Shown here: one piece after another, positions 1-5,373 of the stretch
Layout: the number at the start of each line of letters is the position of its first letter
Numbering within the stretch: the stretch's first letter is position 1
Assembly: GCA_002492075.1 (NCBI GenBank)
Contig: DKXD01000153.1
Coordinates: 5,244-11,031 of the forward strand
DNA from: Ruminococcaceae bacterium UBA7135
GTDB lineage: Bacteria > Bacillota > Clostridia > Oscillospirales > Ruminococcaceae
DNA length: 5,788 nt
Direction of reading: 5' to 3'
The notes under the pieces: generated by a model
Seen by the model: only the letters and a program-made list of their open reading frames with translations
Databases searched by the model: none
What the model was told of the DNA's origin: nothing
Made by a program: the position numbers and the translations under genes

Positions 1-228
1 ATTTGCCCGCATACCGCAAAGCCCGCCGATATAGCGCCGCTGCGCTCCCTCCATAAAGAGCTTAACGATATCTGGAACGCTTCCGCCTCATCGTATTCGG
101 TAAGTATAGTGCGGATACAGGGCGCGGTAAAGCTTGAGGACTTCAGGAATTACGAGCAATGGGAAAATATGCGCTATGCGTATGTAAACGATTCGCTTAA
201 AAAGCACGGAATACACATTTTTGGATAA
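1..228 (+). CDS. 3' end of an unrecognised gene, possibly DUF58 protein (5' truncated)
   Basis: An open frame enters from the left edge and ends at TAA 226-228, giving the last 75 residues of a protein; its start lies outside the window. The visible part is soluble and mixed alpha/beta in character, with no membrane segment. A beta-like stretch (SYSVSIVRIQG) is followed by a charged, aromatic-rich helical region (KLEDFRNYEQWENMRYAYVN) and the end GIHIFG. I do not recognise a motif that fixes the family. The stop lies 14 bases before the transglutaminase-like gene on the same strand, so the two are probably co-transcribed. In many bacteria the gene directly before a TgpA-like transglutaminase encodes a DUF58 protein, itself preceded by a MoxR-type AAA+ ATPase. 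The DUF58 suggestion rests on that neighbourhood, not on sequence. That a coding tail is present is fairly secure; its identity is not. Confidence 0.5.
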   Translation: MCPHTAKPADIAPLRSLHKELNDIWNASASSYSVSIVRIQGAVKLEDFRNYEQWENMRYAYVNDSLKKHGIHIFG

Positions 229-242
229 ATTTCGGAATAAAT

Positions 243-3035
243 ATGAGAAAAAATAAAACTAAAGAAACCACATTAAATAAAACCACAGCGCTTGTGTTTG
301 ATCGTTATTACGGGAATAATACAAACGCCGCCGCAGTTATCGCAGGACGGCTTGTGATTGCGGCGGCGCTGTCGTTTTTTTGCATGAGCTATATCTTTTT
401 GATATACGATCTTCCCGTTGTAAATGTTCCGTTTGCGCTCATTTCTATGGGCTTTGCCATTGTGTTTTCGCTGCTGTTTGCGGCAGTGGGAAGGTGCGCC
501 GGGATATTGTCCGTCACGTTAATAGGTGGGTTTGTGATACTGTGCAGCTTCAACTCTTTTTGGCAGCGCTTTTCATATTTCGTGGATGCGCTGGTGCTGC
601 AATGCGACGGCAGACTGTTTGCTACGACCGATTATACCACTCACCCTTTTTATATGATAATGTTCGGCGGAAAATATACCGATATGTATACGAACGGAGT
701 GGTTTTCGGCGGCGTTATTCTGTGTGCGGTTTTCGCGCTGATAACGGCGGCGGGACTTATCGGGAAACCGAATATCATACCGTCCCTTGCGATGTTTGTG
801 ATCCTGTGCTCGCCCGTGCTTGCCGCCGAAAGATTGAAGTTTGGCTGGGAGCTTATCCCGATAACAGCGCTTTATGCGGGATTTGCCGCTATCGGCACAT
901 ATTACCGCGACGGCTTGGCGATACGCCACGTTTATGCGGCAGGCGGATATCGCCGCAAGGTCGCGATGGATCAAAAGCGCTTCAATTCTTCGCTTAGGGC
1001 TCAAAGCGCTGATAAGCGTATTGCTTCGCGCGGACTTTACTATTCAAAATACTTTGCTTCGGCAATGAGCGCCGCAGCGATGTTCGCCGTTTTGGGAGTT
1101 GTGCTAAGCTTTGTTTTTAAGAACAGCGCCGGGATAAATTACGATGAATTTTTTGAAAAAATTCAGAATATCAATATAGGAACGTTCTTCGGCGTCGGGT
1201 CACCGTTCAAAAGCGGTTCTCCCTCGAATTATTTCGCAAGTCCCATGGGTTCGATATTCAAGAATAACGACCGCCTGCGTCTGACTTCTCCGTCAAACAG
1301 CACCAAGGAGATACTTCGCATTACAAAGCCCGTGACATCTAAACCGATTTATCTGCGCGGCGATATTGGCATAGAGTTTGACGGCACCTCATGGTCGTCG
1401 CCGGTAGTTGAAGAACCTGCCGATTGGCGCGGCAGCGGTCTTGACAACAGATGGCTGCCCGTGGAGCTGCCGACGCTTGTTGACGCAAGCGAGATAGCGT
1501 TCGATTTCGGCTTCAGCACGGTGGGAGTCAGTGCGAACGTGGGCGTAGAGTATCTGTGCGATACCGACGTTGTGTTCGCGCCCGCTTATGATGTGCAGTA
1601 TAAAGCTTTTACAGACCCCGACCTTGATGTCTTCGGGGATTACGCCGCACGACGTAAAACGGACACCGCCGAGGGAGAGATATTGCGATACAACGCGCTG
1701 GTGCCGTTGTATTCCACACCCACTTCCGATCTGGATATCCATAATTTTAACTCCGTTTTTGTCGCTTATAACCAATACGATAATTTTTACACCGACGGCG
1801 GCACTATCACCGACGGCATGAACCGAATGCTGTCCTCCGATTTATATGATTACACGGGCGTCCTCCTTGCCGATGATGACGCTTACCACAAATACAAGGA
1901 GTATGTGAACTCTCACTATCTTTCGGTTCCCGAAAGCCTTCGCCTTGAGCTTTCCGAGTATATCACAACATCCGGATTGAATAAAGAGATACGGAATATC
2001 AAGGGGCGGTATTCGGCATTGTTTGAGCGATATTACGATAACGAATATTCATACGACACACGGATTTTGATCGAGCGTTTCTTAAGCGCGAAAGCCGTGT
2101 CCGATTTCTTAAAGGATAATTATACTTATTCGCTTGACGCAAGAATAGACCGCCGCGATCCCGTTATGAGTTTTCTGAACGACGCAAAGGAGGGTCACTG
2201 CTCTCTTTATGCAAGCGCAATGACGCTTATTCTTCGCGAAATGGGAATACCGGCGCGGTATTGCACGGGATTTGCCGCAAATGCGGATTCGACGATGCAG
2301 GTTCTGCGTTCTAAAGACCTTCACGCTTGGTGCGAGGTCTACCTTGACGAGCTAGGCTGGGTGACGTTCGATCCGACTGCCGTCGCTATTGGCATCTCGG
2401 GAGGAACCGCTTCAAACACTTCAAGCGATATCAGCAGCTCCACAACTGTTTCAAGCACTGTAAGCTTGGAACAAAGTGTAACGTCAAGCGAGGCTCAAAG
2501 CTCCGATACCCACGATCCTTCCTCGGACGGTTCAAGCGGCACGGGAATCGGAAACAGCGGCAATTCGTCAACGCCCGCAGCGCCTGAGGAACACCTGACG
2601 TTCGCGCAGGTTCTGCCGTATATCCTGACGATTTTGGGAATATGCGCCGGCATTGCGCTTATCGTGTTGATCGTGGCAGCGTATAACAATCTGCGAAAAC
2701 ACGCTTATAAACAAGTTCAAACATATCACCGCTCCGAGAATTCCGATTATGTATACGCAAAGCTGCTTGCGGTGCTGCGTCTTTGCGGGCTCGTTCCGCA
2801 AAATGGCGAGCAGCCGCACACGTTCTTTGAAAGAGCCGAGATAACGCTTGGCTGCTCTGTTTGCGACAATTACGAGATACTTCAGCGGTTGGCGTTCGGC
2901 AATGCGGAGTTTGATACGTCAGAACGCGCAATGCTTGGAAGAATATTCGAGCAGATTTACAGATCCGCCGAAAAGAGCCGCCGTATCATTGGAAAGATCA
3001 GGCTGCGTTTGCTTGTGTTAAGCAAAAAGGTCTAA
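243..3035 (+). CDS. TgpA-like membrane protein with extracytoplasmic transglutaminase-like domain
   Basis: This 930-residue protein has a short basic cytoplasmic N-terminus and hydrophobic segments near residues 31-54, 58-82, 86-105, 152-173, 177-195, 203-220 and 271-292. The basic loop 221-269 fits the cytoplasmic side. A large exported region (about 295-785) contains a transglutaminase-like core (about 615-712): Cys653 in GHCSLYASA, His694 in LHAWCEVY and Asp710 in TFDPT form the expected catalytic triad. A Ser/Thr/Gly-rich linker (719-778) leads to an eighth membrane helix (788-813) and a cytoplasmic tail with DUF4129-like character (about 830-930). The family (DUF3488/TgpA plus transglutaminase core) is thought to act as a cysteine protease or peptide-modifying enzyme at the envelope; the substrate is unknown. 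At 930 residues it is clearly longer than the roughly 670-residue Pseudomonas TgpA, mostly in the region before the core. The ATG at 243 has only a weak ribosome site (CGGA, 233-236) and follows the previous stop by 14 bases, suggesting an operon. Confidence 0.9.
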   Translation: MRKNKTKETTLNKTTALVFDRYYGNNTNAAAVIAGRLVIAAALSFFCMSYIFLIYDLPVVNVPFALISMGFAIVFSLLFAAVGRCAGILSVTLIGGFVILCSFNSFWQRFSYFVDALVLQCDGRLFATTDYTTHPFYMIMFGGKYTDMYTNGVVFGGVILCAVFALITAAGLIGKPNIIPSLAMFVILCSPVLAAERLKFGWELIPITALYAGFAAIGTYYRDGLAIRHVYAAGGYRRKVAMDQKRFNSSLRAQSADKRIASRGLYYSKYFASAMSAAAMFAVLGVVLSFVFKNSAGINYDEFFEKIQNINIGTFFGVGSPFKSGSPSNYFASPMGSIFKNNDRLRLTSPSNSTKEILRITKPVTSKPIYLRGDIGIEFDGTSWSSPVVEEPADWRGSGLDNRWLPVELPTLVDASEIAFDFGFSTVGVSANVGVEYLCDTDVVFAPAYDVQYKAFTDPDLDVFGDYAARRKTDTAEGEILRYNALVPLYSTPTSDLDIHNFNSVFVAYNQYDNFYTDGGTITDGMNRMLSSDLYDYTGVLLADDDAYHKYKEYVNSHYLSVPESLRLELSEYITTSGLNKEIRNIKGRYSALFERYYDNEYSYDTRILIERFLSAKAVSDFLKDNYTYSLDARIDRRDPVMSFLNDAKEGHCSLYASAMTLILREMGIPARYCTGFAANADSTMQVLRSKDLHAWCEVYLDELGWVTFDPTAVAIGISGGTASNTSSDISSSTTVSSTVSLEQSVTSSEAQSSDTHDPSSDGSSGTGIGNSGNSSTPAAPEEHLTFAQVLPYILTILGICAGIALIVLIVAAYNNLRKHAYKQVQTYHRSENSDYVYAKLLAVLRLCGLVPQNGEQPHTFFERAEITLGCSVCDNYEILQRLAFGNAEFDTSERAMLGRIFEQIYRSAEKSRRIIGKIRLRLLVLSKKV

Positions 3036-3042
3036 CACATTT

Positions 3043-3064
3043 ATTTATTGATCCGCCAATAAAT
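3043..3064 (+). repeat. AT-rich hairpin just after the transglutaminase gene
   Basis: ATTTATTG (3043-3050) and CAATAAAT (3057-3064) form a perfect 8-bp stem around a 6-base loop, starting 7 bases after the stop codon. A competing pairing, ACATTTATT (3037-3045) with AATAAATGT (3058-3066), gives 9 bp with a larger loop. The stem is almost all A-T and has no T run after it, so it is a poor terminator. It may protect the mRNA 3' end or be chance in AT-rich DNA. Confidence 0.35.
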
Positions 3065-3087
3065 GTATCATGTGATTTGTATTTTCC

Positions 3088-3127
3088 TTTGTTGTTTCCC
3101 GCCGCAGGCGGGGAACAACAAAATTTT
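3088..3127 (+). terminator. GC-rich hairpin, probable terminator or palindromic repeat
   Basis: The left arm (3088-3103) and right arm (3107-3122) pair over 16 bp with one G-T wobble around a GCA loop; the inner arms are CCCGCC/GGCGGG. It lies 52 bases after the transglutaminase stop and is followed by A and four T (3124-3127). It could therefore end transcription of the upstream operon, although the T run is short and separated from the GC core by an A-rich flank. Its design closely resembles the hairpin at 3308-3340, so it may instead belong to a dispersed palindromic repeat family. There is no T run on the minus strand. Confidence 0.55.
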
Positions 3128-3188
3128 GGAAATATTTAATTGGATCATCAATAGCATGGCAAAAAACACAAAAATGTCCAAAAAACAC

Positions 3189-3217
3189 TTGATTTTTGTA
3201 AAATTATGTGATATAAT
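3189..3217 (+). promoter_or_regulatory. Vegetative sigma-type promoter with extended -10
   Basis: The -35 element TTGATT (3189-3194) and the -10 element TATAAT (3212-3217) are separated by exactly 17 bases. A TG at 3209-3210, one base before the -10, makes an extended -10. Four of six -35 bases and all six -10 bases match consensus. The expected transcription start is near 3224, giving a leader of about 213 bases before the DHH phosphoesterase start codon. This is the best promoter I can see in the window and probably drives the DHH gene and the small gene after it. Confidence 0.75.
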
Positions 3218-3307
3218 TAAGAAAACGTTGATCTATTTGCGGCTTTCCGTTTTGGAGAGAAAACAGCAATCAATACTAATTTCTCTTTAAAAGCAGACAG
3301 ATTATCT

Positions 3308-3340
3308 TTTTCTCTCCCCCGCGGAGCGGGGGAGAGAAAA
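3308..3340. repeat. Perfect 15-bp GC-rich palindromic hairpin in the leader
   Basis: The left arm (3308-3322) and right arm (3326-3340) are perfectly complementary over 15 bp around a GGA loop, with inner arms CCCCCGC/GCGGGGG and pyrimidine/purine-rich outer arms. What follows on the plus strand is TAAAATTAG, and on the minus strand AAAGATAAT, so neither direction has the T run of an ordinary intrinsic terminator. It sits about 85 bases after the predicted transcription start. It shares layout with the hairpin at 3088-3122: a pyrimidine-rich arm, a C/G core with CCGC, a 3-base loop and the mirror arm. Confidence 0.7.
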
Positions 3341-3368
3341 TAAAATTAGTACTCTTTCTATTGAGAAT

Positions 3369-3377
3369 TGGTATAAA
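3369..3377 (+). promoter_or_regulatory. Possible second promoter (extended -10 only)
   Basis: TG (3369-3370), one base, then TATAAA (3372-3377) forms an extended -10 element. No good -35 hexamer lies at the right distance (around 3349-3354 the sequence is GTACTC). If used, it would start transcripts near 3384, downstream of the strong hairpin, giving a leader of about 53 bases. It is weaker evidence than the upstream promoter. Confidence 0.35.
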
Positions 3378-3421
3378 AGACTGTTTGTTCATCGTTTTCT
3401 TTGAGAAATAAAATATTATTC

Positions 3422-3430
3422 AGAGAGGGA
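3422..3430 (+). promoter_or_regulatory. Ribosome binding site that fixes the DHH gene start
   Basis: AGAGAGGGA, with GAGG at 3425-3428, lies 8 bases before ATG 3437. The frame is open further back to an ATG at 3401, but that longer reading would translate through this site (as REG) and has no ribosome site of its own. ATG 3437 is therefore the likely start. A second ATG at 3443 is less well spaced. Confidence 0.8.
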
Positions 3431-3436
3431 ACTGCT

Positions 3437-4375
3437 ATGGCAATGAGATTGATTACACGTTCGGATTTTGACGGATTGGCTTGCGGAGCGCTTTTGCTTA
3501 GCGCAGGCGTTGTGGATTCGTGGACATTTGCTCATCCCAAGGATCTTCAGGATGGGCTTGTTCCGGTAACGGAAAACGACTGCTTGGCGAATGTTCCGTT
3601 TGTTGAGGGCTGCGGACTGTGGTTCGATCATCACTCCAGCGAGGAGGAGCGTAACCGCTATAAGGGCAAATACAAGGGCGAGAGCCGCATTACTCCCAGT
3701 TGCGCAAGAATAATATACGAGTATTACGGCGGCAAGGAGCGCTTCCCCAATTTTGATGATCTTATGGTCGCTGTTGATAAAGTGGACAGCGGAAACCTTA
3801 CGCGTGACGAGATACTTAACCCCAAGGGTTGGATACTTGTCGGATTTCTTATGGATCCGCGCACCGGTCTCGGACGGTTCCGCAATTTCACTATCAGTAA
3901 CTATCAGTTAATGGAAAAGCTGCTTAGATGCTGCGCGTATATGAGCACCGAGGAAATACTCGCAATGCCGGATATACAGGAGCGTATCGAGCTTTATAAC
4001 GAGCAGACCGAGCATTTTAAGGATATGGTACACAAGTATACGCGCGTTGAGGGCGATGTTATCATCACCGATCTGCGCGGCGTAAGCCCCATCTACACCG
4101 GCAACCGTTTCCTTATCTACTCGCTCTATCCCGAGCAGAACATAAGCTGTTGGATAGTTGACGGCAAGGGCGGCAAGGGTTGTTCCTGCGCGGTCGGTTA
4201 TTCGATACTCAACCGCACCTCGCATGTAAACGTTGGCTCTACTATGCTGAAATACGGCGGCGGCGGACATATGGCGGTAGGCACTTGCCAGTTCACCGAT
4301 GAAACCGCGCCGACAAAGGTACCGGAGCTTCTTAACGAGCTTGTAAATTACGATAAGATACATAACATCGGCTGA
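3437..4375 (+). CDS. DHH/DHHA1 family phosphoesterase (exopolyphosphatase-like)
   Basis: This 312-residue soluble protein carries the metal-binding motifs of the DHH superfamily. Motif I is SDFDG (Asp10, Asp12), motif III is the signature WFDHH (Asp64-His65-His66), and a later acidic motif is VDKVDSGN (Asp114, Asp117). Near the C-terminus GGGGHMAVG (274-282) is the DHHA1-type substrate-binding loop. The length fits the two-domain members (NrnA-type oligoribonucleases, cyclic-dinucleotide or oligonucleotide phosphodiesterases, PPX-type exopolyphosphatases). These are Mn-dependent cytoplasmic enzymes that hydrolyse phosphodiester or phosphoanhydride bonds. Motif I reads DFDG rather than the DADG/DGDA form usual in NrnA and RecJ, and an insert (residues 69-86, Lys/Arg/Glu-rich) follows DHH, so the substrate cannot be assigned. 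The start was chosen from the ribosome site at 3422-3430. Its stop overlaps the ribosome site of the next gene, pointing to a two-gene transcript from the promoter at 3189-3217. Confidence 0.88.
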   Translation: MAMRLITRSDFDGLACGALLLSAGVVDSWTFAHPKDLQDGLVPVTENDCLANVPFVEGCGLWFDHHSSEEERNRYKGKYKGESRITPSCARIIYEYYGGKERFPNFDDLMVAVDKVDSGNLTRDEILNPKGWILVGFLMDPRTGLGRFRNFTISNYQLMEKLLRCCAYMSTEEILAMPDIQERIELYNEQTEHFKDMVHKYTRVEGDVIITDLRGVSPIYTGNRFLIYSLYPEQNISCWIVDGKGGKGCSCAVGYSILNRTSHVNVGSTMLKYGGGGHMAVGTCQFTDETAPTKVPELLNELVNYDKIHNIG

Positions 4376-4386
4376 GGGGTGCGCCT

Positions 4387-4686
4387 GTGACACAACAAAT
4401 ATCGTTAAATTCGCGTATTGACACGATTTGTTCGCCAATCAGTATGCCCGCGCCACTTGACTTTGGCTTTGAGGAAATGGTGAAGATGAAGGCAGAGTTG
4501 GATAGTTCAATGCTTGAAAACGCGGAGGAGCTTATGAAAATTCTCCTGAAAACGCCGCGCACTCAAGAACCGTCTGCCGCAGAGTCTTTGGCGGAGAGTT
4601 CCTTTGAATATCCCTATGGAGTTATGGGAAGATATGACATTGCCGAAGAGCTGGCGGAACTGAAACGAAGAAAAAACAAAAGATAA
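4387..4686 (+). CDS. Small protein of unknown function coupled to the DHH gene
   Basis: This 99-residue frame starts with GTG at 4387. The ribosome site TGAGGGG (4373-4379) includes the stop codon of the DHH gene, so translation is likely coupled. I do not recognise the family. The protein is soluble, with no signal peptide or membrane segment. The N-terminal 30 residues are polar and then Pro-rich (SPISMPAPLDFGFEE). Residues about 28-55 look like an amphipathic helix (EEMVKMKAELDSSMLENAEE), a linker rich in Ser, Pro and Ala follows, and the end is a charged helix finishing in a basic tail (ELKRRKNKR). The terminator five bases after the stop closes the transcript and supports it as a real last gene. 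It may work with the DHH phosphoesterase, but this is only inferred from position. Confidence 0.75.
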   Translation: MTQQISLNSRIDTICSPISMPAPLDFGFEEMVKMKAELDSSMLENAEELMKILLKTPRTQEPSAAESLAESSFEYPYGVMGRYDIAEELAELKRRKNKR

Positions 4687-4690
4687 ATAG

Positions 4691-4718
4691 AAGCGCGGTT
4701 TGCGAAACCGCGCTTTTT
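4691..4718 (+). terminator. Intrinsic terminator between convergent genes
   Basis: AAGCGCGGTTT (4691-4701) pairs perfectly with AAACCGCGCTT (4705-4715) around a GCG loop, and a run of five T (4714-4718) follows. It sits 5 bases after the small gene and ends the DHH transcript. The trmO stop (4723-4725) on the opposite strand is just beyond it. In that direction the stem is followed by the T-rich CTATTTATCTTTTG, so it may also serve trmO, less efficiently. Confidence 0.92.
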
Positions 4719-4722
4719 GTTA

Positions 4723-5373
4723 TTATTTGACGTCAACCACCGTCAAAAGTTCTCCGTCAACTCGGAATGAAACTTCCCGTTTTCCGAATGTAAACGTGTA
4801 AATTCGTTCGGGGTCGTTTTGATATTGCGGGCGCGGGTCTTGTGAAAGCAACTTAATAAGTCCGCGGCGGTTTTCCTCGGAAATTAACCATAAAAGCTTT
4901 TCGGGGAACTCCACTTGCAGAACGCCGCTATGCTCCGCTAAAGCCCAGCCGTTCGACGCGTCGGGAATGCTGTCAACATAGGGAAGATACGGCTTTATAT
5001 CATAGATAGGTGTTCCGTTCATCAGATCCGCGTCCGATACCATGATAACACCGCGTTCTATGCGTTCGAGTTTAACGACCGACAGCCCCAAGGGATTTGG
5101 GCGAAATGGCGAGCGCGTTGCGAATACTCCCTTGCGGACATTGCCGCCGAGCCGCGGAGGTCGCACGGTAGGAGAAAATCCCGCGTTTGCTTCGGAAAAT
5201 TCCCAGATGAGCCAGATGTGCGTGAAATCCTCCAGCCCGCGAAGAGCGTTTTCGTCGGAATACTTGTCAACGAAAACTATCCGCGATGGTAGTTCTACAA
5301 GTCCGCTTTGGCGAGGTATCCCGAATTTCTCGGTATAGTCATTCTCAATGAACGCGATGGGTTCAATTTCCAT
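4723..5373 (-). CDS. trmO: TrmO (TsaA/YaeB) tRNA m6t6A37 methyltransferase
   Basis: This 216-residue protein has the full TrmO signature. An N-terminal beta-barrel domain begins at EIEPIAFIEN and includes GLEDFTHIWLIWEF (46-59). The hallmark FATRSPFRPNPLGLS (84-98) is the SAM-binding and catalytic region, followed by NGTPIYDIKPYLPYVDS (119-135) and a C-terminal DPRPQY motif. The E. coli protein, about 235 residues, uses S-adenosylmethionine to add an N6-methyl group to t6A at position 37 of tRNAs reading ACY codons; the same role is expected here. The start is ATG at 5373-5371, preceded by a perfect GGAGG (5385-5381) with 7-base spacing. The A of this ATG is the last base of the upstream gene's TAA (TAATG), so translation is coupled to the Rae1-like gene. 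No promoter is visible between them. Confidence 0.95.
   Translation of the reverse strand: MEIEPIAFIENDYTEKFGIPRQSGLVELPSRIVFVDKYSDENALRGLEDFTHIWLIWEFSEANAGFSPTVRPPRLGGNVRKGVFATRSPFRPNPLGLSVVKLERIERGVIMVSDADLMNGTPIYDIKPYLPYVDSIPDASNGWALAEHSGVLQVEFPEKLLWLISEENRRGLIKLLSQDPRPQYQNDPERIYTFTFGKREVSFRVDGELLTVVDVK

Larger units (their letters stand above)
3218..3436 (+). other. Structured 5' leader / non-coding region before the DHH gene
   Basis: No convincing gene lies here. The stretch holds the leader expected from the promoter at 3189-3217. Besides the strong hairpin at 3308-3340, it has several complementary segments: GGAGAGAAAA at 3254-3263 (an exact copy of the hairpin's right arm at 3331-3340), TTTCTCT at 3280-3286, and the pair TACTAATTT (3274-3282) / AAATTAGTA (3343-3351). 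These allow mutually exclusive pairings, as in an attenuator, but the GC-rich hairpin should dominate. I recognise no known riboswitch or T-box motif. Confidence 0.4.

Noticed and set aside
573..1004. 143-residue minus-strand open frame within the transglutaminase gene
   Set aside because: It is rich in Arg, His and Gln, typical of a wrong-frame reading, and overlaps the membrane segments of the real gene.
3063..3290. 75-residue plus-strand open frame in the intergenic region
   Set aside because: It has no ribosome site before its ATG, reads through the GC-rich hairpin at 3088-3122 and the promoter at 3189-3217, and its composition follows the AT-rich spacer. It is best treated as non-coding.
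3401..3436. Longer N-terminus for the DHH protein starting at ATG 3401
   Set aside because: The extension would translate the ribosome binding site at 3422-3430 and has no ribosome site of its own. Family members begin just before the first Asp motif.
3224..3436. Known riboswitch or T-box in the DHH leader
   Set aside because: I could not find a conserved aptamer core or T-box sequence, and there is no T-run terminator before the gene.
3908..4438. 176-residue minus-strand open frame antisense to the DHH gene
   Set aside because: It lies opposite a gene with clear family motifs, has no recognisable domain and no good ribosome site. It is a shadow caused by codon use in the real gene.
5042..5338. 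98-residue plus-strand open frame opposite trmO
   Set aside because: It is antisense to the conserved TrmO core and shows no domain or ribosome site.
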